Positions 15,939 to 24,275 are shown, counted from the first letter of the stretch. The stretch: DNA of 25,930 nucleotides from CAYWXK01 sp964462515 (GCA_964462515.1 CAYWXK010000050.1:1-25930), one strand, 5' to 3'. Program-made: numbers and translations. Notes: generated by a model not told the origin, from the sequence alone.

Positions 15939-17038
15939 CTCTTATCTCCTCGGTGAAAACTACAAATAGGGTCTGTAGCCAAATAGTCGCCGGTCATCGC
16001 ATAAGCTCTTGCCCGACAGCCGCCACAAATTTTGACATATTTGCAAAGGCCGCACGCACCTTTATAAAGGGACGGGTTGCGAACTTCATTCAAAAATTGC
16101 GAGCTTTTCCATATCCTAGCAAAGTCGAAATTATTTTCAATCAAGTTTCCTACCGATATATTGAGGAATCCGCAAGTCTGGACATCGCCTTTATAGCTTA
16201 TAAATCCAAAGCCCCTGCCGCCCATACAGCCGGTAACGGAATTGACGATTGACGACTTGTCCGGCGTAGCTTTAGCGAAGTCGGATTGATTATTGATTAT
16301 TTTAGATGAACGCTGCGAAGATACGGCTTGATGATATATCCTTGCGAATTGCGGGCCGCAGGTAACACGGACTTCAATTGCAGACTTTAGCTTCAACTCA
16401 AGCAAATCCTGGAGTAGTTTTTCATATTCCGCCAGCGTAAGAATCTGGTCGGCAATTTCCTCGCCCCGGCCGGTCGGCACAAGTATAAACGGATTAAAAC
16501 AATAAGCACCAAGCTCCTCGGCCAGCTTGGCTATTGCAGGAACCTCGGTGAGGTTGAGTTTGCTTATGGTGGTGTTAATCTGAAATCGCATATCCGCTCG
16601 CCGAGCTATCCTGGCAGCTTTAATTGCAGACTTGAAGGCGCCTTTGGTCTGTCTGAACGCATCGTGAGTCTGCGCAGAGGCGCCATCGAGAGAAATAGAT
16701 AGTGCCAAGAGACCGGCCTCTTTTAATTTAGTGATAGACTTCTCGTCAACAAAATAGCCGCAGGTAGCCATCACCATTCGCAAGCCCAAATCCCGCCCGA
16801 ATTTTATAATCTCGTAAATGTCGCTTCGCTCCATTGGCTCTCCGCCGGTGAGAATTATTACACACTTACTAAACTTTGCGACGGATTGGAGAATCTCTTT
16901 GCACTGCTCGGTAGTCATCTCGTCAGGTTGTGTGGTGTGCGGAGCACACCCTACAGCACCCGCTTCTGCCCGACAGTGCCGACAATAAAATTTGCACCGG
17001 CGAGTAATTTCAAAAGCGATAAGGCGAAGTTTTTCCAT
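15935..17038 (-). CDS. Radical SAM heme-biosynthesis enzyme (AhbC/AhbD/NirJ family)
   Basis: The 367-residue protein opens MEKLRLIAFEITRRCKFYCR, with the cluster-binding C15-x3-C19-x2-C22. GGEPM supports SAM binding, and a cysteine-rich C-terminal region (CGLCKYVKICGGCRA) can hold a second iron-sulfur cluster. In the alternative heme pathway, AhbC removes the remaining acetate groups to give Fe-coproporphyrin III, and AhbD then forms the vinyl groups; sequence alone does not decide between them here. The partner siroheme decarboxylase overlaps it by ATGA, and the tail of hemB ends 17 bases upstream, so it belonged to a heme operon. Two stretches look foreign to the family: VGCAPHTT after the CxxxCxxC loop, and about 25 residues around SDFAKATPDKSSIVN before CMGGRGFGF. 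Both are encoded by palindromic DNA. The frame is intact, so the enzyme may still work. Confidence 0.82.
   Translation of the reverse strand: MEKLRLIAFEITRRCKFYCRHCRAEAGAVGCAPHTTQPDEMTTEQCKEILQSVAKFSKCVIILTGGEPMERSDIYEIIKFGRDLGLRMVMATCGYFVDEKSITKLKEAGLLALSISLDGASAQTHDAFRQTKGAFKSAIKAARIARRADMRFQINTTISKLNLTEVPAIAKLAEELGAYCFNPFILVPTGRGEEIADQILTLAEYEKLLQDLLELKLKSAIEVRVTCGPQFARIYHQAVSSQRSSKIINNQSDFAKATPDKSSIVNSVTGCMGGRGFGFISYKGDVQTCGFLNISVGNLIENNFDFARIWKSSQFLNEVRNPSLYKGACGLCKYVKICGGCRARAYAMTGDYLATDPICSFHRGDKR
16241..16305 (-). repeat. Intragenic palindromic element inside the radical SAM gene
   Basis: An imperfect palindrome (TCCGGC at 16259-16264 facing GTCGGA at 16280-16285, centred on AGCTTTAGC) is bordered on each side by short tandem A/T-rich repeats of the ATTGACG and TTGATTA kind. 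It is read in frame as SDFAKATPDKSSIVN. Similar translated repeats are familiar to me from other uncultured-bacterium genomes. The exact element borders are approximate. Confidence 0.6.
16934..16950. repeat. Second intragenic hairpin in the radical SAM gene
   Basis: GGTGTGC (16934-16940) and GCACACC (16944-16950) form a perfect seven-pair stem around GGA. It encodes the VGCAPHT stretch that interrupts the usual loop after the radical SAM cysteine motif. Confidence 0.6.
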
Positions 17039-17055
17039 TGAATATCGATTATTGT

Positions 17056-17145
17056 TTATGAACCACGAACTACTTTTTTTGCCATTTTCTTGGCGAAGTA
17101 TGTGATTATTATATCAGCGCCGGCGCGTTTGGTGCGCACTGTTAT
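17056..17145 (-). pseudogene. hemB: 3' remnant of hemB (porphobilinogen synthase)
   Basis: The frame between a TAG (17146-17148) and the TAA at 17056-17058 reads ITVRTKRAGADIIITYFAKK and then MAKKVVRGS. The core KRAGADIIITYFAK is the conserved C-terminal helix and strand of porphobilinogen synthase, which joins two 5-aminolevulinate molecules early in tetrapyrrole synthesis. Only the last 28 or so codons remain; upstream sequence (17149-17220) does not resemble hemB in any frame I checked. It lies 17 bases before the radical SAM gene and on the same strand, so the operon once read hemB, radical SAM gene, ahbAB. The fragment cannot be functional. Whether a full hemB exists elsewhere cannot be told from this window. 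Confidence 0.75.
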
Positions 17146-17415
17146 CTACTCTTTCAATTTAATAAATCCGGCCAAACAAATTGCACATTGCCTCCAGCCT
17201 TCTTTTCTCAGGCTGTTACAAAAAGTGAGTAAAATTATTATAGATTAGAGTCCAGTTGTCCAGAAAATATTGTTGAAATGTGGGAGCGTTCAAATCCGCG
17301 AATGGCCAAAAATCAGTTCTTAAATGGCAATTCATAAAAATTACTAATATAATTTTGACAAACATCAAGTATATTGAAGCGGTGGAAACAAAAGTGTTGA
17401 CTATTGAATTAAAAA

Positions 17416-17664
17416 ATGGCACGAAAGATTTTTCCACAAATGACAAACTACCCTCCGCAAAACGATGACAAACAGAACTACGCCAGATGGCTTGGCTTTG
17501 GGATTGAGTTTGGCGGCACAATAGCCATTTTCTGCTATATAGGCTATAAGCTTGATGAATCCCTCAAAACAAGCCCATTATTTTTGCTGGCAGGCTTTTT
17601 TGTGGCTTTCATCAGCATGCTCTACCTAATTTTCAAGCAGGCACGTAACATAAAAGGTAAATAA
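17416..17664 (+). CDS. atpZ: AtpZ/AtpI-family small membrane protein
   Basis: An 82-residue protein with two membrane helices: GFGIEFGGTIAIFCYIGYKL and PLFLLAGFFVAFISMLYLIF. The pattern of a glycine/glutamate first helix, a KLDESLKTSP loop and a second glycine-containing helix matches the AtpZ/AtpI group. In many bacteria that gene begins the F-type ATP synthase operon and assists assembly of the rotor or ion supply. Here no other atp gene follows within the window; an SDR gene comes next after 79 bases. The ATG at 17416 is used, but the in-frame ATG at 17440 (MTNYPPQNDDKQ) is an equally good start; neither has a strong ribosome site. The family call is good; the role outside an atp operon is unknown. 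Confidence 0.75.
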   Translation: MARKIFPQMTNYPPQNDDKQNYARWLGFGIEFGGTIAIFCYIGYKLDESLKTSPLFLLAGFFVAFISMLYLIFKQARNIKGK

Positions 17665-17743
17665 AAGAACGATACCTCGGCCGCTAATATGATATTTGCT
17701 GTCCTCTTGCGAGGCGATTAGCTTTCTGGTTTACTATTCATTT

Positions 17744-18517
17744 ATGGATAGCATCCTTTTCAACCTGTCAGGAAAAACGGCATTAGTTACAGGGGGCAGC
17801 AAGGGCATCGGTTTTGCCATAGCCAGAGGCCTTGCCCAGCAGGGAGCGAATGTTGTCATCGCGGCGCGCACCGAAAAGCAGCTTGAGGCCGCCAAGCACC
17901 AGATTCAAAGCCAGACCGGCAGGAAGGTGTGGTCATTTGCATTTGACCTGGCGGATGTAAAGGCGATACCAGGTCATTTCGGAAACATTGTCGCCCAAAC
18001 GCAAGGCGTGGATATTCTTGTCAATTGTGCCGGAACGACACTGCGAAAGCGGGCGGAGGACATTACTCTGGAAGAATGGAACCAAGTCATTGAATTGAAT
18101 TTGACCTCTGTGCTTGTGATATGTCAGGCGTTTTGTCAGTATCGAAAGGAAGTAGGAGGGGGCGGCAGGATTATCAATATCGGCTCGCTGATGTGCCACG
18201 CGGCAAGACCTACAACCGCCGCATACGCCAGCGCCAAAGGCGGGCTTATTTTGCTCACAAAAACACTGGCCGTTGAGTGGGCAAAATACAATATCAACGT
18301 CAATGTCATCGGCCCGGGCTATATCGCCACAGAGCTTACGGCACCGCTGCAGGCGGATAAAGATTTCAACAGATGGGTCCTCTCTAAAACACCGCTCGGC
18401 AGATGGGGACATCCGGATGACCTTGTTGGAACGGCGATTTTACTCGCTACAAAGGCTGGGGACTTTATTACCGGACAAATAATTTATGTCGATGGCGGGT
18501 GGCTGGCACTGCTATAA
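17744..18517 (+). CDS. Short-chain dehydrogenase/reductase, gluconate 5-dehydrogenase-like
   Basis: A classical NAD(P)-dependent SDR of 257 residues, counted from the ATG at 17744, whose product begins MDSILFNLSGKTALVTGG; a longer frame upstream adds an unlikely N-terminus. The cofactor motif TGGSKGIG is at 16-23 and NCAG at 94-97. The catalytic Ser148, Tyr161 and Lys165 (YASAK) are all present. The C-terminal KTPLGRWGHPDDLVG and ITGQIIYVDGGW are typical of gluconate 5-dehydrogenase and 2-deoxygluconate 3-dehydrogenase relatives, so a sugar-acid or polyol substrate is likely but not proven. It is cytoplasmic. It sits 49 bases before a secreted hydrolase fusion on the same strand and may share its transcript. 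A small CCTC-TTGC-GAGG hairpin lies at 17703-17714 upstream. Confidence 0.85.
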   Translation: MDSILFNLSGKTALVTGGSKGIGFAIARGLAQQGANVVIAARTEKQLEAAKHQIQSQTGRKVWSFAFDLADVKAIPGHFGNIVAQTQGVDILVNCAGTTLRKRAEDITLEEWNQVIELNLTSVLVICQAFCQYRKEVGGGGRIINIGSLMCHAARPTTAAYASAKGGLILLTKTLAVEWAKYNINVNVIGPGYIATELTAPLQADKDFNRWVLSKTPLGRWGHPDDLVGTAILLATKAGDFITGQIIYVDGGWLALL

Positions 18518-18566
18518 ACTTTAATTTGTCAAATTTCCATATTTGAATCAAACTGGAGTGTATTTT

Positions 18567-20195
18567 ATGCTCATCAACAAACCTAAAGTAGTGGTCTTGG
18601 TATCCCTCATAACCGCAATTATACTGAATAATCTTGTTTCAGTGGCAACAGGAGCTGAAATCACAGGAACTAATGATAAGCTCATCTTAAACGCTCGCAG
18701 CCGGGTAGAGACATCTCAAGGCAGCGGCAAATTTATAATCGTTTATAAACAACTGCAGTGGGAGCCGACACAGACTGCAATTATCGTATGCGATATGTGG
18801 GACCAGCACTGGTGTAAGGGAGCAAGCAGCCGAGTTGCGGAGCTGGCGCCTCGAATGAATGACATCATCGCTAAGGCGTATGAAAAAGGCGTGTTTATCA
18901 TCCACTCGCCGAGTGAAACAATGGAATACTACAAAAATCACCCGGCCCGCAAAAAAGCTATAGAAGCACCGCAGGCAGTGAACCTGCCGGCAGATATCAG
19001 TAAATGGTGCAACTGGATTAATGATAAAGAGCAACTCGTTGGATACCCCATAGACCATTCTGACGGCGGCTGTGATTGCGAGCCAAAGTGCAAACAAGGT
19101 AATCCGTGGCGAAAGCAAATCGAGGCTATAAACATACGCAATGAGGATGCGATTACTGATTCGGGCGTGGAAGCCTGGAATCTATTGGAGCAACGGGGTA
19201 TCAAGAACGTTATCATTATGGGCGTTCACACCAATATGTGCGTGCTCGGTCGGCCTTTTGGTCTTCGCAACATAGCAAGGTTCGGCAAAAACGTTGTGCT
19301 GATGCGCGATATGACTGATACGATGTATAATCCGAAGATGCGGCCTTTCGTGAACCATTTCATAGGCACCGACCTGGTGGTTGAGCATATCGAGCGGTTT
19401 GTATGTCCGACAATTACTTCAACAGTATTTACGGGTAAAAGTGCATTCTCCTTTAAGGATGATAAACGTCCGCGGGTAGTTTTCATTTCCGGTGAGGACG
19501 AGTACAAGGCGGCTGAAACCCTGCCCGAATTTATGCACGAGCTTCAGCTCAAGTATGGCTTATACTGTAATATCCTGCAGAGCAGCACGGACGGAAACAC
19601 TAAAGAGTCGAACTTTATTTACGGTATGGAAGAGCTGACGAACGCAGACCTGGCGGTGCTTTATGTGCGGCGGCGGGCGTTTCAGACAGAACAGATGAAG
19701 TATTTTCGCGATTATTTAGAGAGTGGTAAGCCGCTGGTTGCATTGCGGACTGCCAGCCACGCCTTTGATACACGCGGAAAATGCCCACAGGGGCATATTG
19801 AGTGGGTCAAGTTTGACCCTGAGGTGCTGGGCGGCAACTATAACGGACATTACGGCAGCGGGCCGATAACCACCGTCACCATTGCAGCCGGCGCCGAAGG
19901 TCATCCGATACTTGCAGGCGTGGAATTGTCATTCACAAGTAACGGATCGCTATATAAGGCAAGCCCGTTAAGCAAAACTACTAAAGCGTTACTGATGGGG
20001 GCAATTCCGAACCAGGGTCCCGAGCCGGTTGCGTGGACGAATGTGTATAAAAACGGCCGTGTGTTTTATACATCGCTTGGCCATCCGGACGATTTTGCAA
20101 ACCCGCAATTCCACAAGCTGCTTATCAATGCCGTATTCTGGGCGATGAACAAACCTCTGCCAAAGGAAAGAACTGCAAGCAACACAGGTCTGTAA
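18567..20195 (+). CDS. Secreted isochorismatase-like hydrolase fused to a ThuA-like domain
   Basis: The ATG at 18567 has GGAG eight bases upstream and opens a signal peptide (hydrophobic to about residue 30, ending VATGA), so the 542-residue protein is probably exported. Residues about 60-285 form a cysteine-hydrolase domain. Asp76 lies in IIVCDMWDQHWC, a lysine lies in PWRKQIEA (Lys183), and the nucleophile Cys225 lies in MGVHTNMCVLGRPFG. A cysteine-rich insert (GGCDCEPKCKQGNPW) precedes the lysine. Residues about 302-535 resemble ThuA-like proteins of the glutamine-amidotransferase fold (HPILAGVE, GRVFYTSLGHPDDF), a family linked to sugar use and common in Planctomycetota. The fusion suggests an amide- or ester-cleaving step in polysaccharide breakdown, but no substrate can be named. 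Confidence 0.83.
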   Translation: MLINKPKVVVLVSLITAIILNNLVSVATGAEITGTNDKLILNARSRVETSQGSGKFIIVYKQLQWEPTQTAIIVCDMWDQHWCKGASSRVAELAPRMNDIIAKAYEKGVFIIHSPSETMEYYKNHPARKKAIEAPQAVNLPADISKWCNWINDKEQLVGYPIDHSDGGCDCEPKCKQGNPWRKQIEAINIRNEDAITDSGVEAWNLLEQRGIKNVIIMGVHTNMCVLGRPFGLRNIARFGKNVVLMRDMTDTMYNPKMRPFVNHFIGTDLVVEHIERFVCPTITSTVFTGKSAFSFKDDKRPRVVFISGEDEYKAAETLPEFMHELQLKYGLYCNILQSSTDGNTKESNFIYGMEELTNADLAVLYVRRRAFQTEQMKYFRDYLESGKPLVALRTASHAFDTRGKCPQGHIEWVKFDPEVLGGNYNGHYGSGPITTVTIAAGAEGHPILAGVELSFTSNGSLYKASPLSKTTKALLMGAIPNQGPEPVAWTNVYKNGRVFYTSLGHPDDFANPQFHKLLINAVFWAMNKPLPKERTASNTGL

Positions 20196-20304
20196 GCCCA
20201 GAGCTGATTGGACTGCCGGTTCCGAATAGAAAATACTAAATTTTGAGCAAGAAACGGGCAACAGGATTTTGGTGTGCGGATTTTACAAGGAATTTACTTC
20301 TACC

Positions 20305-20328
20305 TGTCAACCACCGGGCTACTATAAA
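20305..20328 (+). promoter_or_regulatory. Possible autoregulated ECF-type promoter
   Basis: TGTCAACC (20305-20312) and ACTATAAA (20321-20328) stand alone in the 165-base gap before the sigma gene, about 32 bases before its ATG. ECF operons are often self-activated, but these elements are not a known consensus and the spacing is short for sigma-70. GAGG at 20345-20348 is a weak, distant ribosome site. Confidence 0.25.
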
Positions 20329-20360
20329 CGTCTTGACCAAAGACGAGGCAAACTGCATCT

Positions 20361-20951
20361 ATGGACAATACTGACAGAAACTTAATCGACGCCCACTGTC
20401 AGGGCAGCAAGACGGCGTTCGCAGAGCTTGTGCGCCGATATGGGGAGGGACTGTTTGGATATTTGATACGAATGAGCGGAAATCGTGACCAAGCTGAAGA
20501 CCTTGTCCAGGAAACCTTCAAACGTGTCCACGAAAAGGCACATACGTTTCGCGGGACTCAATTGAAGAGCTGGCTTTTTACGATTGCAACACGCGTGGCC
20601 ATCGACAGTTTGCGAAAACGCAAGCATATAAGGCTTGTATCGCTAAACCAGCAAGCTGATTGTTCTGATGAAGCCTGTGAACAGCTGGAAACGCTCGCTG
20701 TGGCAGATAATTCCTGTGAGCCTTCACAAGAGGTAGTATTAACCGAGCAAAAAGAACAGGTGCGACAGGCCATCGAATCGCTGCCAGCCAGGCAGCGGGC
20801 AACTCTCGTTCTGGCATACTATCAGGAGCTTAGCTATCGCGAAGTGGCAGAAGTTCTGGGCTGCTCTATCGGAACGGTCAAAGCTCAAATGTCGAGGGCG
20901 CTTAGAACACTGGCGCAAAAACTGCCTGACATAGCAGGAGACATTAAATGA
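20361..20951 (+). CDS. ECF-family RNA polymerase sigma factor
   Basis: A 196-residue sigma factor with only regions 2 and 4, as in the extracytoplasmic-function group. Region 2 spans about residues 12-90 (FAELVRRYGEGLFGYLIRMS, AEDLVQETF, KSWLFTIATRVAIDSLRKRK) and recognises the -10 element. Region 4 spans about 130-185 (LPARQRATLVLAYYQELSYR, EVLGCSIGTVKAQMSRALRT) and binds the -35 element. The linker is acidic and has three cysteines (about residues 100-120). The stop overlaps the anti-sigma start by ATGA, so the two proteins are made in step. It should be released when the membrane anti-sigma factor receives its signal, and probably drives this operon among others. Confidence 0.93.
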   Translation: MDNTDRNLIDAHCQGSKTAFAELVRRYGEGLFGYLIRMSGNRDQAEDLVQETFKRVHEKAHTFRGTQLKSWLFTIATRVAIDSLRKRKHIRLVSLNQQADCSDEACEQLETLAVADNSCEPSQEVVLTEQKEQVRQAIESLPARQRATLVLAYYQELSYREVAEVLGCSIGTVKAQMSRALRTLAQKLPDIAGDIK

Positions 20952-22888
20952 ATCGTCATCTTACAGAAAAAGAGCTTATAGAATATCAGTTCAAGCTTGT
21001 CTCCGATTCCCGGGTCAAAAAAGCCGGCGAACATCTGGAAGAATGCAGTCAGTGTCGCGAGCATCTACAGCAGCTAAATCGCAAGCTCGAATCGCTGGAT
21101 TTACTGAGCGAAAAGATAACGGTTTCTAACGAATGGCTTGCAAAAGTGGCAGAGCAGGCCAGCCAGCCGGCGCAAGCAAGAACCCTTTTCTTTAGAAAAT
21201 ATGCCTGGATTAGTGCTGCTGCCGCGGTGCTCGTGATGGGAGCGCTATTTTTGTTAGTCGATAATCTATCAAAGAGAGAGGCAAAGAAACCTGAATTTGC
21301 GAAAGAGCATCCCTCTTTGCTTGCGCCGAACGGTGTAAGACGGGACAGCGGGCAAGAAAGCAGGGGAGTAGCAGGGGGCATACAACTCGAAGAGAAGATG
21401 GATGCTACGGCAGGGGGGGATTTAGATAAAAGCGCAGTCGAAACGAAAATGTTTGCATTTGCAATGCCGAAAGAGAAAGCAGCAGTAGGGGGAGGTTTGA
21501 AGAGGGCTGGAGGTGGTGGCGTTGCAGAAGGCGAAATTCCTGAGCAGCCGCCTTTTGCACCGGCAAGTGCGATAGAATTGGTAACACTACCGAGGCGCGA
21601 GAACGTCCAGCTTACAATCTATAATTCCGCCGACCTGACATTAGTGCGTGAGAGACGCAATCTTACATTAAAGAAGGGCTGGAATTGGCTTCAATTTATG
21701 TGGGCGAATACCTTGATTGACCCAACTTCGCTCGTCCTGGAGCCTCTGGAACAGAAAGATAAAGTCAGAATCGAACAGTTGGTATTCCCTGCAAGATTGC
21801 GAGAGCTTGGCCGATGGCTCATCCGCTCGGAGATTAGCGGCCAGTTGCCGTTTGAGATAACGTATTTTACAAGCGGCCTGTCCTGGCGGGCGTTCTATAT
21901 GGGGACGCTCGCAAAAGACGAAAAGACGATGCGATTAGAGGGCTATGTGCGGGTTAATAATAATAGCGGCGACGATTACGAGAATGCTCAAACGCGAGTC
22001 ATCGTCGGCCAGGTGCACTTGTTAGACCAGATTGCAGAGCTGGCGAAAAGGCAGTATCCATACAACAGGCCGATATTAGAAGGCCTTGGCGAACCAGGCG
22101 GGACACCCGGCGGCGATGTTGCCTTTCTGGCACCTACTGAGGCGCCCGCTGCAGTTGTTCTTGGTGACCTTGAAATGGGACTGGAACGCAAGGAGATAAA
22201 GAAGGAAGGACTGAGCGAATACTTTCTTTACACGATTGAAGGCACTGAGACCATTTCGGATAAGTGGGGCAAACGGCTGCTATCATTTGAGGTAAATGAT
22301 ATTCTGGTAAAAAGCTTATATAAATACGATGAGGAGCGATGGGGAACAGAGACGATAAGGTTCGTCGCCTTTACAAACGATGAAAAGCACAATCTTGGCC
22401 AGACGCCTATTCCTGATGGCGATGTAAAGATATACAGCCAAGCCGATGATTTGGGTTATCTATCATACGTAGGCGGCACAGGCATCAAATATATCCCCGT
22501 AAATGAAGAAATTGAATTGAATCTCGGGCCCGCAAGGTTAGTTACTGTTGAGCCGAAGCTGATGGACTTTAAGACAGAGAATTACCTGTTTGACTCCAAA
22601 GGCAATATATCCGGCTGGGATGAGGTGCAAACGTGGCAGATAGAGGTTACAAATACCAGAACACTTGCGATAGAGATTGAAATTACCCGCGGCTTTGGGA
22701 CTGCGTATTGGCAAATGAAGTTCGACCAGAAGGATATTTCATTCGAAAAGTATGATGTTACGCACGCGAGGTTTAAGCTAAAGCTCGAGCCTCGAAGCAA
22801 ACGCACATTTGAATACACAGTAAGGACATATCACGGCGAGCGAGAACAGGCACTGACAGAACTGATGAGAAAGGGCGTTACAAAATGA
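20948..22888 (+). CDS. Transmembrane anti-sigma factor fused to a DUF4139-like extracellular domain
   Basis: Residues 1-45 hold a zinc-binding anti-sigma motif, H29-x3-C33-x2-C36 (GEHLEECSQCREHL), which would hold the sigma factor at the membrane. One membrane helix lies at about 85-104 (YAWISAAAAVLVMGALFLLV). A glycine-rich, poorly ordered linker (about 108-205) leads to an extracellular domain of some 435 residues (about 207-646). Its TSGLSWRAFYMGTLAKDEKT and VNNNSGDDYENAQTRVIVGQ motifs resemble the DUF4139 family, seen from memory. The same domain returns as two separate secreted proteins just downstream. Translation overlaps both neighbours by ATGA (20948-20951, 22885-22888). Anti-sigma factors normally carry small sensor domains or none, so this fusion is unusual. 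The ligand is unknown. Confidence 0.85.
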   Translation: MNRHLTEKELIEYQFKLVSDSRVKKAGEHLEECSQCREHLQQLNRKLESLDLLSEKITVSNEWLAKVAEQASQPAQARTLFFRKYAWISAAAAVLVMGALFLLVDNLSKREAKKPEFAKEHPSLLAPNGVRRDSGQESRGVAGGIQLEEKMDATAGGDLDKSAVETKMFAFAMPKEKAAVGGGLKRAGGGGVAEGEIPEQPPFAPASAIELVTLPRRENVQLTIYNSADLTLVRERRNLTLKKGWNWLQFMWANTLIDPTSLVLEPLEQKDKVRIEQLVFPARLRELGRWLIRSEISGQLPFEITYFTSGLSWRAFYMGTLAKDEKTMRLEGYVRVNNNSGDDYENAQTRVIVGQVHLLDQIAELAKRQYPYNRPILEGLGEPGGTPGGDVAFLAPTEAPAAVVLGDLEMGLERKEIKKEGLSEYFLYTIEGTETISDKWGKRLLSFEVNDILVKSLYKYDEERWGTETIRFVAFTNDEKHNLGQTPIPDGDVKIYSQADDLGYLSYVGGTGIKYIPVNEEIELNLGPARLVTVEPKLMDFKTENYLFDSKGNISGWDEVQTWQIEVTNTRTLAIEIEITRGFGTAYWQMKFDQKDISFEKYDVTHARFKLKLEPRSKRTFEYTVRTYHGEREQALTELMRKGVTK

Positions 22889-24249
22889 AACTCAAAATGT
22901 TAAGTTTAATTGTGGTCGTTGCAATAAGCTCCATTTCGCAGGCCAAGGTCGATTTAGTAACGCTGCCGACGCGGGATACCGTGCAGCTTACAATTTATAA
23001 TTCGGCAGATATGACTTTGGTGCGCGAAAGCCGTGCCTTGACTCTAAAAGAAGGCAAAAACAAGCTCCAATTCTCCTGGGCAAATACTCTTATTGACCCG
23101 ACCAGTCTTGAGATGTTAGCTAAGGCCAACGCAGATAAAATAGACATCTCTGATTTGACCTATCCGCCAAGGGTGCAAAATCTTGGATTGTGGAACATCG
23201 AAAGCGGCGTATCGGGTAAAGTGCCTGTCGAGATTTCGTATCTGACAAGTGGATTATCCTGGCGGGCATTTTATATGGGGACACTCACCGAAGATGAGAA
23301 GACAATGCGTCTGCAGGGCTACGTAGTTGTTGCAAACAATAGCGGCGAGGATTATGAGAACGCCCAGACCCGCCTTATCGTCGGCCAGGTGCATATACTT
23401 GACCAAATAGCTGAGCTTGCTCGCAGGCAATATCCTTACGGTAGGCCAGGGGAAGCCGTGGCGGCGGACCGAGAATTTAGAGCTCGCAGAGCAGATTCAT
23501 TACGTAGCATAGTCGCCGGTGCGGAGCCACCAGCCGCCCGCCTATCAATGAAGCCCAAGGCAGTTGAGAAAGAAGGCTTAAGTGAGTATTTCCTTTATAC
23601 AATCGAAGGCACGGAAACAATTCCCAACGGCTGGTCGAAACGGCTGCAAAGTTTCGATACAAGCGAAGTGCCGGTTGTGAATCTCTATAAATATGAGGAG
23701 GAAAGATACGGCCCTGCTGCATTTAGATTCCTTAATTTCAAAAACGACAAAGACCATAAGCTTGGCGATACCCCTATACCCGGCGGCACACTTAAGGTCT
23801 ATCGAAGCGTTGATAACAAAGGCCAACTATCTTATGTAGGGCAATCTGCTTTCAAGTATATCCCTGTCAATGAGGATGTTGAGCTAAATCTTGGCCCTGT
23901 AGGCGATGTTGTTGTCGAATCCAAACTTATGGATTTTAAGACGGACAATTACCGATTCGACAGAGACCGCGATGTCTCCGGCTGGGATGAGATTCGGACG
24001 TTCAGAATTGAGGTTAAAAATACCCGCGAAATCCCTGCAAAAATTGAGATTCAGCGTAACTTTAACACGCCATACTGGACGCTGGAGAAAACCGGCGACT
24101 TTGGCCAGTTTGAGAAAGTGGACGTAGATACGGTTAAATTCACCCTTACTTTAGAGCCGAGGTCGGCTAAAAAGTTTGAATATGTTCTGACGACCTATCA
24201 CGGCGTAAGACAGGAAGACGTAACAAGGGCTTCAAAGCCAAAAAATTAG
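22885..24249 (+). CDS. Secreted DUF4139-like protein, divergent paralogue of the anti-sigma sensor
   Basis: A signal peptide (MKLKMLSLIVVVAISSISQA, cleavage after SQA) leaves a mature protein that starts exactly at the domain boundary seen in the anti-sigma fusion (KVDLVTLPTRDTVQLTIYNS). It has no membrane anchor, so it is free in the periplasm or outside. The 454 residues align with the fused domain end to end, but many positions differ, and it is the most diverged of the three copies. The segment between RRQYPYG and KEGLSEYF (nucleotides about 23432-23575) is unrelated to the other two. The ATG overlaps the anti-sigma stop, so it is translated with it. It may bind the same partner as the sensor and modulate it. 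No catalytic residues recognised. Confidence 0.82.
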   Translation: MKLKMLSLIVVVAISSISQAKVDLVTLPTRDTVQLTIYNSADMTLVRESRALTLKEGKNKLQFSWANTLIDPTSLEMLAKANADKIDISDLTYPPRVQNLGLWNIESGVSGKVPVEISYLTSGLSWRAFYMGTLTEDEKTMRLQGYVVVANNSGEDYENAQTRLIVGQVHILDQIAELARRQYPYGRPGEAVAADREFRARRADSLRSIVAGAEPPAARLSMKPKAVEKEGLSEYFLYTIEGTETIPNGWSKRLQSFDTSEVPVVNLYKYEEERYGPAAFRFLNFKNDKDHKLGDTPIPGGTLKVYRSVDNKGQLSYVGQSAFKYIPVNEDVELNLGPVGDVVVESKLMDFKTDNYRFDRDRDVSGWDEIRTFRIEVKNTREIPAKIEIQRNFNTPYWTLEKTGDFGQFEKVDVDTVKFTLTLEPRSAKKFEYVLTTYHGVRQEDVTRASKPKN

Positions 24250-24275
24250 CCCTACTTGATAAAAGAGACTGCTGA

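Noticed and set aside
17195..17215. CAGCCT/AGGCTG hairpin as terminator upstream of atpZ
   Set aside because: Six pairs only and no T-run on either side; kept as a simple inverted repeat.
17216..17521. Antisense and overlapping ORFs around the atpZ upstream region (17216-17521 minus, 17280-17468 plus)
   Set aside because: No recognisable family, and both overlap the well-supported AtpZ-like gene.
22582..22818. Antisense ORFs in the DUF4139-like genes
   Set aside because: They are mirrored shadows of the coding frame, and equivalents recur in the paralogous copies because the DNA is similar, not because they are conserved genes.
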